Virus record (IMG/VR): IMGVR_UViG_3300048833_000369
Coordinates: 1-39,785 of that record
DNA from: a virus
DNA length: 39,785 nt
Strand: one strand, 5' to 3'
The notes under the pieces were generated by a model. It searched no databases, was not told the DNA's origin, and saw only the letters and a program-made list of their open reading frames with translations. A program made the position numbers and the translations under genes. Below, one piece after another: positions 17,311 through 24,714 of the stretch. Positions within the stretch are counted from its first letter, which is position 1. Each line of letters starts with the position of its first letter.

Positions 17311-18342
17311 TCAAGGCTGCATGTCTCTGCCGCAAATCCTTTGAACGAAAGTGGCAACGTTCGCAGCGCATAGGTCCTCTGGTTCAGGTTCAAACATTTC
17401 ACTTGGCCCAGCGGAAAACATCCACGCTAAGACTCTTGATGGATCACTGCCCATTTCTGCGATGTATTGCGCGACCAGGCCATAGAGCTGGTCATCGAAC
17501 GGGATTGGAACACCTGCGCCGGTGTAGATTTGATGAAACCCGAGTCGATGAGGCGCTGCCCAGACGACCCGCCGATTCCCACCAAGGAAAACAAGGGGGC
17601 AGGCCGAGTAGCAGTTGCCATAGATGGTTGTATCCAGCCCCCTTCCACGGATGAGCAGCCCAGCAATCAGGGCATCTCGAACGCTTCCGCCCCCGCTACC
17701 AAGCGTGACTTCTGAGACAGACGGATTGGCATTGAGGGCTTGCTCGAACCGTTCCGCAAACCCCGTATCGATATCGCCGTAGACATGGAGTTGCGTTCCA
17801 TCCGCCACAAATTCCGCCTCCGGCCTGGCTGCTTCCATGAACAGGGTCGAGGCGATCCCAAACTCACCGACGCAGTCCAGATTCCATCGGTTGATGCGCT
17901 GGTCTTCTGTTGCGCTCTTCGCCCAGCGCGCAGCTGCAACCCAGTTCTCAAGCGATATCGAGAAGACCAGTAGGTCGTGGGGATCGGACCGAGCATCCAT
18001 CGGTGGATAGTCGAACTCTTCGAGATGCCTGATCGAATCTTGGTGGCCGAGCATCCTCCCCAAGATTGCACATTGGTGTTCGAGGCTTTTGTAACCGTTG
18101 TACATCGTTCCAGCGTGGCTGGTCCCGCCCACTTCGACCGCATATTCGAAGTATTCCGATGCCGACTGTTCAACGGTGGCAATAGCATCGTCCCAGCTAT
18201 CGGCTCTCGCCGTGCCTGCGACAAAGCAGGTCAAGAGCATTGCCGAGGTCAGCCAAACCCTAAGAAACGGAAACAAATGTATATTCCTTGCCGATGACGC
18301 GCTCTTTCGACTGAACTCCAAGCCGCAGCAGGAAATCAACAT
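17311..18342 (-). CDS. Secreted ClpP-fold (COG3904-like) protein, accessory gene in tail operon
   Basis: This protein has a classic signal peptide ending in AGTARA before DSWDD. The C-terminal half carries a ClpP/crotonase-like core: VTLGSGGGSVRDALIAG (oxyanion-type Gly-rich loop), then YGNCYSACPLVFLGGNRRVV with the candidate nucleophile Ser in CYSAC, then LGFHQIY with the His. This is the pattern of COG3904 periplasmic proteins. The ATG at 18342 gives an unusually long signal region. A TTG at 18276 preceded by AAGGA would give an ideal 24-25-residue signal peptide and is a good alternative. G+C is clearly lower than in the flanking tail genes, and a periplasmic protein has no evident role in tail assembly, so I read it as a lysogenic-conversion or exclusion gene. 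The protease activity is inferred. Confidence 0.85.
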   Translation of the reverse strand: MLISCCGLEFSRKSASSARNIHLFPFLRVWLTSAMLLTCFVAGTARADSWDDAIATVEQSASEYFEYAVEVGGTSHAGTMYNGYKSLEHQCAILGRMLGHQDSIRHLEEFDYPPMDARSDPHDLLVFSISLENWVAAARWAKSATEDQRINRWNLDCVGEFGIASTLFMEAARPEAEFVADGTQLHVYGDIDTGFAERFEQALNANPSVSEVTLGSGGGSVRDALIAGLLIRGRGLDTTIYGNCYSACPLVFLGGNRRVVWAAPHRLGFHQIYTGAGVPIPFDDQLYGLVAQYIAEMGSDPSRVLAWMFSAGPSEMFEPEPEDLCAANVATFVQRICGRDMQP

Positions 18343-18348
18343 CAATCG

Positions 18349-18990
18349 TCACCCCTTCCACGCCCCCAAGATCGCCCCCGGCAGTCGGGCCGTCGCATCC
18401 CGCGCCAGCCCATCAAGGTCCAGCTTCTTCGGCATCTTCACCTGACGCAGCAGCAGGAACACCGGCACCGTTTGCGCGCCGGTCAGGATGCCATCCCGCC
18501 GCCGCTGACCACCTTTTGCCGCCGCCAGCCCTCGGCTGTTCAGCCGCGCATCATCGGCCACCAGCAGGCTTGGCCCGTTTCGGCGATAGACGAACCTCAG
18601 GCGCATGCCGGTGCGATGTTCCCAGCGCCAGGGCGTGATGCGCTGTCGGCCAAGGCCTGTGATGCCCGCGGCAGGCAGGGGGATGGCTAGCCAGAGGCCG
18701 TCCTTGCCACGGATCAGCACGCCGCCGTCGAAGGCGTGCAGGATGTCTGGCGCTTTGGTCCAGACGAGGCTGGCGGCGCGAAGGGACGTGCCCGAACGGG
18801 GGAAGTCGGCCTGCCGGACAGAGTTGGCGAGGCGCGACTCAAGCCCTGATGCCCGGACCTGTCCCCGCCAGTCGTCGCGCAGACCCCGCGCGGCGGCAAA
18901 GACGCCGCGGGTGACCGCAGCCTCGGCCTCTTGCAGGATCTCGGTGGCGATCGCCGCCAGATCGCCGTCAATAGTGGCGCCGATCTTCAT
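18349..18990 (-). CDS. DUF6441 family connector/minor tail protein
   Basis: A 213-aa protein matching the DUF6441 pattern as I know it: an N-terminal helical part (AATRG-like, GLRDDWRGQVRASGL), then RLANSVR, SLVWTKAPDILHAFDGGVLIRGKDGLWLAIP and MRLRFVYRRNGPSLLVADDARL. The group occupies the gp10-like head-tail connector or tail completion position in alphaproteobacterial prophages. Its start at 18990 overlaps the head-tail joining gene by 4 nt. The ClpP-fold gene begins 6 nt after its stop. Confidence 0.85.
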   Translation of the reverse strand: MKIGATIDGDLAAIATEILQEAEAAVTRGVFAAARGLRDDWRGQVRASGLESRLANSVRQADFPRSGTSLRAASLVWTKAPDILHAFDGGVLIRGKDGLWLAIPLPAAGITGLGRQRITPWRWEHRTGMRLRFVYRRNGPSLLVADDARLNSRGLAAAKGGQRRRDGILTGAQTVPVFLLLRQVKMPKKLDLDGLARDATARLPGAILGAWKG

Positions 18991-19301
18991 GCCTCCCGCG
19001 CCTCTGCCTTCCAGACGTGACGCAGGGCGTCGCGCAGGGGGGCGCCCCGGACCTCGTAGATCACGCCGCCGATCTCGAACGTGTCGCCCGGAACAAGGGC
19101 GCCCAGCGCGGCACACTCGACATCGATCATTACGCTGTCGGTGACAAACCGGCCTTCGCCAAAGCCCGTCACCGCATCCGGCCGTCGCAGCATCACGCGG
19201 ACGGCCAAAGGCGCGCCAGCCCCGCCCGATCGCCATACCGCATCCTGCGCGAGGTTCGGATCGCGGAAGAGGGCGGCTGTCGCGGTGGCGAAGGCCGACA
19301 T
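18987..19301 (-). CDS. Head-tail joining protein
   Basis: A 104-aa protein (MSAFATATAALFRDPNLAQDA, then VRVMLRRPDAVTGFGEGRF, then PGDTFEIGGVIYEVRGAPLRD) of the lambda gpFII/Gifsy-like head-tail attachment type. It links the portal complex to the tail. I chose the start at 19301 because the gene then begins one base after the DUF2190 stop; an alternative ATG 18 nt upstream lies inside that gene. It overlaps DUF6441 by ATGA. Confidence 0.85.
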   Translation of the reverse strand: MSAFATATAALFRDPNLAQDAVWRSGGAGAPLAVRVMLRRPDAVTGFGEGRFVTDSVMIDVECAALGALVPGDTFEIGGVIYEVRGAPLRDALRHVWKAEAREA

Positions 19302-19302
19302 T

Positions 19303-19641
19303 TCAGGTCGCGCCCCCATTCAGGCGCACGATGCCAGTGGTATCGCCCGCACCGCCTGCGACCGCCTGCGTCGCGATGCCGATCCGGGTGTTGCCCGTCA
19401 GGACGTTGGTCGTCCGGCTGGCCGCCGCATCCCAGTAGATCGTCTGGCCAACCGTCCAGGCCTGCGAGGGTGCCTTCGGCAACGAGAACACGCCCACCAG
19501 TCGTATCACGGCGGTTTCGCCGATCGCGGCGGCCCCCTCGGCCACGCCGAAGATGCTGCCGACCAGCACGCCCTGACCGGAGGCGATCACGGCGGCGGCG
19601 GTAATGTTGATGGTTTCGCCATTGGCGATGAAGTTCTTCAC
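19303..19641 (-). CDS. DUF2190 capsid decoration-like protein
   Basis: A 112-aa DUF2190 member with the typical N-terminus KNFIANGETINITAAAVIASGQGVLVGSIFG, followed by FSLPKAPSQAWTVGQTIYWD and IGIATQAV. DUF2190 proteins are small beta-rich structural proteins encoded beside the major capsid gene and are considered head decoration or stabilising proteins. The start codon is GTG at 19641 with AGGA 10 nt upstream. Normally the major capsid gene would lie just upstream. Here two accessory genes and a hairpin intervene. Confidence 0.88.
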   Translation of the reverse strand: MKNFIANGETINITAAAVIASGQGVLVGSIFGVAEGAAAIGETAVIRLVGVFSLPKAPSQAWTVGQTIYWDAAASRTTNVLTGNTRIGIATQAVAGGAGDTTGIVRLNGGAT

Positions 19642-19667
19642 TGGGAGTATTCCTCATGTTGGAATGC

Positions 19668-19692
19668 GAAAGGGGCGCGTTGCGCCCCTTTC
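19668..19692 (-). terminator. Perfect 11-bp hairpin after accessory insert
   Basis: GAAAGGGGCGC (19668-19678) and GCGCCCCTTTC (19682-19692) form a perfect 11-bp stem with a 3-nt loop between the ribbon-helix-helix gene and the DUF2190 gene. On the leftward strand the stem ends in CCCCTTTC without a long U-run, so it may be a weak terminator, attenuator or 3' end stabiliser. It separates the accessory insert from the downstream structural genes. Confidence 0.65.
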
Positions 19693-19726
19693 ATTAGTTT
19701 CTATTTTCACCAAGAAAGACGGTGAG

Positions 19727-20392
19727 CTAACCGCGGCGCTTTACATGATTCACCTTTGATGGATCTTCAATCGCCTGTAGTCGCAAAGCATTCTCCCGAT
19801 CTTGCTCAATTCGAGCGTCGAGAATGCAGAATGCAAGTCGCACTACTTCAGACTGGGTTTTCGCTCCGGTAACGGACATCAGACGAATTAGCCGCTCGTG
19901 AGTGAGTGGGCTGAGATTGGCATTGAGCCGACGCACTTTTGTTCCGGTGATAGACCCATCATCAGATTGTCCCGTGAACTTTCTCGACCAGTTTTGATCC
20001 TTTCCATTCTTGTTTCCATCATAATCCTTGGCAGTGCTGTGATTGCCAAAGATAATACGCGTACCATCGGCTTCCTCGATGCCATCAAACTCAACGATAA
20101 CGCGCTCATACTCAAGAAGCGCAAAGCGGATGAGTTCGCTGAAGGAATCAACATCTGCGCGTTCCTTCAGTTTAACGAGGTCGTCAAAGGTCGACGGTTC
20201 CAGCCGCATTCCCAGCTGGTAGGGCGGTGTGGTAGATTTGGTTACAGAGCGCTCAAGGCGACGAGCCTCCAAATCTACAATACCAGACACTGTACTTCCT
20301 GCATTCGTTTCTCCTTCGCTAGAGTTGATAGAGGGTTGAAGGCAAAGCCTATGTAGCCGCGCCCATGGTTTCCGATCGGTCGGGTTAAGCAT
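19727..20392 (-). CDS. Putative double ribbon-helix-helix DNA-binding protein
   Basis: A protein of about 221 aa with two segments resembling ribbon-helix-helix domains: YQLGMRLEPSTFDDLVKLKE followed by SFSELIRFALLEYERVI, and RRLNANLSPLTHERLIRLMS followed by KTQSEVVRLAFCILDARI. In each a basic beta strand is followed by two helices with S-E-L/V-I/V-R. A hydrophilic linker joins them. I preferred the ATG at 20392 (GAGGAG 10 nt upstream). A GTG at 20578 with an AGGAG overlapping the previous stop is possible and would add an Arg-rich, structureless extension. Lower G+C than the neighbours and placement between capsid and DUF2190 genes mark it as an accessory insertion. It probably regulates its own or phage transcription. 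Confidence 0.7.
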   Translation of the reverse strand: MLNPTDRKPWARLHRLCLQPSINSSEGETNAGSTVSGIVDLEARRLERSVTKSTTPPYQLGMRLEPSTFDDLVKLKERADVDSFSELIRFALLEYERVIVEFDGIEEADGTRIIFGNHSTAKDYDGNKNGKDQNWSRKFTGQSDDGSITGTKVRRLNANLSPLTHERLIRLMSVTGAKTQSEVVRLAFCILDARIEQDRENALRLQAIEDPSKVNHVKRRG

Positions 20393-20590
20393 AGCTAGTC
20401 GACTCCTCGTAGTTTCATCGCACCTAAGTCTTGTTCCAATCGAAGTTAGGTTACGGAAGAAGCACAAAACGGCTGAAGTGGAGGCCCCCAAGTGCTCGGC
20501 TCGCCGAACAGGAGTTTTGGCATGGCCCTTTAGGACCATGTATCTCCGTGAAAGGCGTCTGTTGAGCGAGAGCTGCACTTGGGGATTCTC

Positions 20591-20812
20591 CTATTTCGCC
20601 AGCTTCTTCGGGTCCACGTTTTCGATAGGGAGGCTCTGGCTCGATCCGATCAGCTTGGTGTTATGAAGATCAGCCTCGCGAGCATCGCCGTCGATTACAG
20701 GACCGTCCGAAACACACTTCCCGGACTGCGACTCTTCCTTCGTCATTTCCCCGTCGACGGAAATTCCAAAGAACCGAAACCGCAGCTTGAAGAAGCTTCG
20801 CTTCGTCCGCAT
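20591..20812 (-). CDS. Small basic hypothetical protein of accessory insert
   Basis: A 73-aa protein (MRTKRSFFKLRFRFFGISVD at the N-terminus, PKKLAK at the C-terminus) with no recognised family. Translation is well supported: AGGAGG lies 5 nt before the ATG at 20812. It is the first gene of the low-G+C accessory insert and stops with a TAG whose bases overlap an AGGAG for a possible downstream GTG start. Its function is unknown. Confidence 0.6.
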   Translation of the reverse strand: MRTKRSFFKLRFRFFGISVDGEMTKEESQSGKCVSDGPVIDGDAREADLHNTKLIGSSQSLPIENVDPKKLAK

Positions 20813-20920
20813 CGTGACCTCCTAGGTACGGTGCCGTTACAGTTGGGTTCGTGGTCGCCCCCGATCCCGGTGTCGTGGCCCCGAAGGCCCACTTAGTTTG
20901 AGCATCTCATAGTTGAGGTC

Positions 20921-20941
20921 TGTACACAAGATAGATGTACA
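20921..20941 (-). promoter_or_regulatory. Operator-like TGTACA pair upstream of accessory insert
   Basis: Two copies of the self-complementary hexamer TGTACA (20921-20926 and 20936-20941) are centred 15 bp apart in the AT-rich part of the 157-bp gap between the capsid stop and the small basic gene. The spacing and symmetry are compatible with a dimeric regulator, plausibly the downstream ribbon-helix-helix protein. No convincing -35/-10 pair could be fixed by eye. Confidence 0.4.
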
Positions 20942-20969
20942 TTGATAGTGGCGGTGAAAGCAAAGGGCG

Positions 20970-22982
20970 TCAGACGCCTGCGTTGCGGAAGAGGCCGCGC
21001 CAGTCGATGGCCTTGGCGGCGAAGTCGTGGCGGGCCTTGATCTCGATCCCGTCCACCTCGAAGCCGGAACGGGTCTCGGTGTAGACGCCCTGCTGGCCCT
21101 CGAGATAGGCGAACTCGATCGTGTCGATCCGCGACGGATCGGCGGCCAGGAACCAGGGGTCGGGCCCAGCGGCGGGGATCAGGCGGGCTTCCTCGATCGG
21201 TTCCAGCCGGTTGGCGAAGGCATTGACCCCAGCGACCGCGTTCGGGGTGGTGGCGGTGACGTTCTTGCGCGCCTCCACCGACCGGACACCGGGCGGGGTG
21301 ATGATGTAGCGCGGCAGGACGCTGATCTGGCGACCCTCGAGGCCCCGCTGGTTGCCGAAGAGGCGGTAGGCCTCGGCGAGGGTGGTTTCCGAGATGGTCC
21401 CCGCGGTGCCGAGGTTGGCGTGGGAGGCATGAAAGAGCGGGTTGCCGTCGGCCATGTTGGGGTTGGTCGAGAAGATCGAATAGACGAGGTCGCTTTCGAG
21501 ATCAGCAGCGGCGGCGCCGAAGGCCGAAGGGATGCGGGTGAAGGCGTCGAGATCGTCGTTGATCAGGGTCTGGCGGGTGATGCCGACGATGCGGCCATAG
21601 GTGACGAGCGCATAGACCTCTCGGCTTTCGCCGATCGTGCCATAGGTGAACTCGCCCGATTCCGGCACGCGCAGGAGGTCCGGCGCGCCGCCCAGCTGGT
21701 TGCGGGCCACCGGCTTGAAGTCGGTGATGACGGCCTGCCGCGCCCAGGCGGTGAAGGTGCGGGGCGTGGTGTCGTAGGCCGCGCGCAGGGTCTTGTTTGC
21801 GACATTAGCCAGGATCAGAGGGAAGTCGCTGGTCGAATGTAGGCCGGAGCGGCCGATCAGGGCCTCGGTTGCGAGTTCCATCTTGGACAGGCCGCGCGTG
21901 GCGATGCCGCGCCGATCAAGCGCGTGGCGGGCCAGTTCGAGAAGCGTCAGGCCGCGGAACTCGCGGGCCCGGTCGGTCAGTTGCGCCCGGCCGGGATTGT
22001 GGCGGTGCAGCAGCGCCTCGGACATGGCGTCGCGATAGGCGGCATCTGCGGCCCCGGTGCCGCGGGCGGTGGCGGCAACAGGCTCCGATCCCCGGGCCGC
22101 CGGTGCATCGGCTTCGGCCAGCTTGTCGAGAATCGCAGCCCGTGCGGCATCGAGCGAGAGGCCACGGCGGATCAGATCGGCGGCAAAGCCCGCGCCCAGC
22201 GCGTGGCGTTCGCAGAGCGCCAACACCTCGGCCGCTGAACGGTTCGCCTCGGTGCGGATCGCATCGGGGGTGGGATCGATCGCGGGGGGCGCGATGGGCG
22301 CGGCGCGGGTTTCCACGGCGGCATCAGCTTCAGGCGCTTGGGTCTCGGGCATGGTGGTCCTCGTCTGGTTCGGGGAAGGGGCGGGCGTATCTGCCCGGGT
22401 GAGGAGGCAGGGGGTGAGGGTTTCAGTTCGGGCGTTGCCGGTTGCACCATCGGCGCCGCGAATGTGCGCGCCGGGATCGGCGGGCATGGCGACGGCGGAG
22501 ATTTCCATCGGCTCCCAGTCGACGGCCCGCCACAACTCGCGCTGGCCTTGGGCTTTGGTGATGTCGTAGCGGTGGACTCGGTAGCCGACGGAGACGGCCG
22601 AGACCGTGCCATCCATGATCCGCTGCACGATCGGCGCGGCGTCGGGGGCGGAAGTCAGTCGGACCCGGGCAAAGCCCTGGCCTCCTTCGATCCGGGCCGT
22701 GCCGGGCAGGACGGAGCCAACCACGGATTCCAGCCCCCAGGATCGGTGCGAGTCGAGGAACGGCGCGCCTGCATTCAGGCGCTCCATCCGCACGGCGCCA
22801 GGCGTGACAACCAGTTCCTCGTCGTACTCGACGACATCATCCCAGCCCTCATAGCGCCGCCGCTGCACAGTGGCGCCGGTGGTCCAGATCACGTCGATCG
22901 TCATGTCGTCTCCCTCGCCGCGGACAAGCCGCAGTGAGGCCTCCCGCGTGATCAGCGGGAGGTTCAGGGTTTCCGGGGGCAT
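20970..22982 (-). CDS. Fused prohead protease and HK97-type major capsid protein
   Basis: This 670-aa single polypeptide joins two proteins that are usually separate. Residues about 5-200 are an HK97 U35-type prohead protease with His79 (FLDSHRSWG) and Ser128 (GTVSAVSVGYR). Residues about 200-330 are a Pro/Ala-rich and helical scaffold-like delta region. Residues about 330-670 form an HK97-fold capsid (TLLELARHAL, SDFPLILANVANKTLRAAY, QTLINDDLDAF, PLFHASHANLGT, ISVLPRYIITPPG, GFEVDGIEIKARHDFAAKAIDWRG). The protease would cut itself and the delta region away during maturation. I chose the ATG at 22982 (AAAGG upstream, 5 bp after the portal gene). This fusion is an established class in alphaproteobacterial prophages. 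Confidence 0.95.
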   Translation of the reverse strand: MPPETLNLPLITREASLRLVRGEGDDMTIDVIWTTGATVQRRRYEGWDDVVEYDEELVVTPGAVRMERLNAGAPFLDSHRSWGLESVVGSVLPGTARIEGGQGFARVRLTSAPDAAPIVQRIMDGTVSAVSVGYRVHRYDITKAQGQRELWRAVDWEPMEISAVAMPADPGAHIRGADGATGNARTETLTPCLLTRADTPAPSPNQTRTTMPETQAPEADAAVETRAAPIAPPAIDPTPDAIRTEANRSAAEVLALCERHALGAGFAADLIRRGLSLDAARAAILDKLAEADAPAARGSEPVAATARGTGAADAAYRDAMSEALLHRHNPGRAQLTDRAREFRGLTLLELARHALDRRGIATRGLSKMELATEALIGRSGLHSTSDFPLILANVANKTLRAAYDTTPRTFTAWARQAVITDFKPVARNQLGGAPDLLRVPESGEFTYGTIGESREVYALVTYGRIVGITRQTLINDDLDAFTRIPSAFGAAAADLESDLVYSIFSTNPNMADGNPLFHASHANLGTAGTISETTLAEAYRLFGNQRGLEGRQISVLPRYIITPPGVRSVEARKNVTATTPNAVAGVNAFANRLEPIEEARLIPAAGPDPWFLAADPSRIDTIEFAYLEGQQGVYTETRSGFEVDGIEIKARHDFAAKAIDWRGLFRNAGV

Positions 22983-22987
22983 GGTGG

Positions 22988-24508
22988 TTACCTTTCGTCG
23001 GGGGGCGGACTGCCGCCTGCGTCCACGGCTTGCGCGAGACCGGCGCGGCTGACGCGGCGGGGGTCGGCATCGAAGATCAGGCCTAGCTGATCGAAGAGGG
23101 CCGCGTATTTCTGCCACTCCTCGACGACCTCGCGCGGGTCGTAGCCGCGCCGCGCGATCTGCTGGGCCGGGGTCGAGAACCCTGCGCGGACCTCCATCAG
23201 ATCGGCGGTCACGTCCTGGAGCGGGTTCACGCTTTCAAACCGGGGTGGCGCCCATTCGACGGCGATCTCGGGCTGGGGAAGGACACCGGCCGTCCAAGCA
23301 GCCTCCATCACCCAATCCCAGATGCGCTGGCAGAACATCGGGATCACCACTTGCCATTGCACCGCTTCGACCATCCGGCGGAACTCGTGCAGGCCGACAC
23401 GGGAGGAGGCGAAGTTCACTTGTGAAAGATCGCCGGTCATCAGTTCGTAGGGCACGCGGAACCCGGCCGAGATGATGTGCTGCTGCACCCGGTTCCATTC
23501 ATAGATGCCCGAGGTCGAGGCGGGCGTGTTGAACTTGATGTCCTTGCCATTGCGGACATAGCCGATCAGCCCGGGTTCGAACTGTTCGATGCGGTTTCCA
23601 TCGGCATCCTGCACCACCGGCGCCATGGATTGCTGATCCTCGTCGGCGCCAAAGACGAAGCCGACCATCGAGGCTTCGATTTTCTTCCGGACCAGTTCCG
23701 CTGTTTGCCAGTCGCCAAGTTCCCGCAGCGCCCGCATGGCGGGGACTCCCCAGGGCACACCGCGGTTCTGGACGCGCTGGCGTTCGAAGAGATGCGCCAC
23801 GCCTTCTGCGCCAACCCGGAGCGATTCAAACCGGCGGCCAAAGACCGGCATCGCATCGCCGGGGTGATCGGGGAACATCCAGTAGCCCCGGCGGCGGCCC
23901 AGCGCGTCGTATTCGATGCCCTGGACGATCCGTCCACCATCCGGCCGGTTGTCAAACTTGGCCCCGTCGAGGTGATCGGCCTCATTGAGCTGGATCTGCA
24001 CCGGCGCTGCGAGGCGGTCACTGGCCCGGCGGCGACGGCGGAGCGCAAAGACCTCGCCGCCTTCGATCATCTCGCGCACGGCCAGTGCGGTAAGACCGTG
24101 GAAGTCGGTGTGCCCATCGGCATCGGCCCGCGGCGCCCAGCGCTTCCAAAGATCATCGGCGAGCTTGTTCAGTGCCGGATCGGCCGCCGCGGCCCGAGGG
24201 CGAATGCCGGTGCCGACGATGTTCGATACCAGAACCTGCACCGCCTTGGCGGCGAGCGGGTCATTCCGCACAAGATCGCGCATCCGGTCGCGCAGGGCGC
24301 CGCCCGCAACGGCGATTTCCGCGTCGGCCGCGGTGCTGCCCGCGCGCCAGCCATCCGTGCCACGCCCGCGGGCGGCGGCATCATAGCCGCGGCGCAGATT
24401 GGCGATCGCCACCCGGGCAGCATAGCGCCGGGCGGCCGTACGGGGCGCAACCGTGGCCACGATCCGGTCGATCACGCCCCAGGGCACATCGGGCGGGGTG
24501 GGTTTCAT
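22988..24508 (-). CDS. Portal protein, lambda gpB type
   Basis: A 506-aa portal of the phage_portal_2 (lambda gpB) family, forming the dodecameric channel at one capsid vertex. Signature segments include RDRMRDLVRNDPLAAKAVQVLVSNIVGTGIRPR at the N-terminus, FALRRRR, LNEADHLDG, GIEYDALGRRRGYWMFP, FERQRVQNRGVPWGVPAMRALREL and SSRVGLHEFRRMVEAVQWQVVIPMFCQRIWDWVMEAAWTAG (each listed only in part). Length is close to the 533 aa of lambda gpB. It overlaps the gpW-like gene by 4 nt and is followed 5 bp later by the protease-capsid gene. Confidence 0.95.
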   Translation of the reverse strand: MKPTPPDVPWGVIDRIVATVAPRTAARRYAARVAIANLRRGYDAAARGRGTDGWRAGSTAADAEIAVAGGALRDRMRDLVRNDPLAAKAVQVLVSNIVGTGIRPRAAAADPALNKLADDLWKRWAPRADADGHTDFHGLTALAVREMIEGGEVFALRRRRRASDRLAAPVQIQLNEADHLDGAKFDNRPDGGRIVQGIEYDALGRRRGYWMFPDHPGDAMPVFGRRFESLRVGAEGVAHLFERQRVQNRGVPWGVPAMRALRELGDWQTAELVRKKIEASMVGFVFGADEDQQSMAPVVQDADGNRIEQFEPGLIGYVRNGKDIKFNTPASTSGIYEWNRVQQHIISAGFRVPYELMTGDLSQVNFASSRVGLHEFRRMVEAVQWQVVIPMFCQRIWDWVMEAAWTAGVLPQPEIAVEWAPPRFESVNPLQDVTADLMEVRAGFSTPAQQIARRGYDPREVVEEWQKYAALFDQLGLIFDADPRRVSRAGLAQAVDAGGSPPPDER

Positions 24509-24714
24509 GTGCGGCCCCGGCTGAAGCTGGCTTTGCCCGCCACGGGGCGCGACCCGCCGGAACTGGTCGCCATCTGGCCTTCAATGAAGCGGATGCGGGC
24601 CAGAAGATCGGCGGCATTGCCATAGGTCAGGCGGCGCCCATCGTATTCTACCAGCAGCGCCCCAGCAGCATAGGCGCGGCGTAGGGCCTCAAGTTCGGCT
24701 TGCGAGAAGGACAT
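24505..24714 (-). CDS. gpW-like head-tail joining protein
   Basis: A 69-aa protein (MSFSQAELEALRRAYAAGAL, then VEYDGRRLTYGNAADLLARI) with the helix-beta hairpin-helix pattern of lambda gpW, which stabilises packaged DNA and binds below the portal. The position between TerL and portal genes matches lambda gene order (A-W-B). The ATG at 24714 overlaps the terminase stop in a TGATG-type junction. An ATG 9 nt upstream (24723) is an equally readable start. Confidence 0.88.
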   Translation of the reverse strand: MSFSQAELEALRRAYAAGALLVEYDGRRLTYGNAADLLARIRFIEGQMATSSGGSRPVAGKASFSRGRT

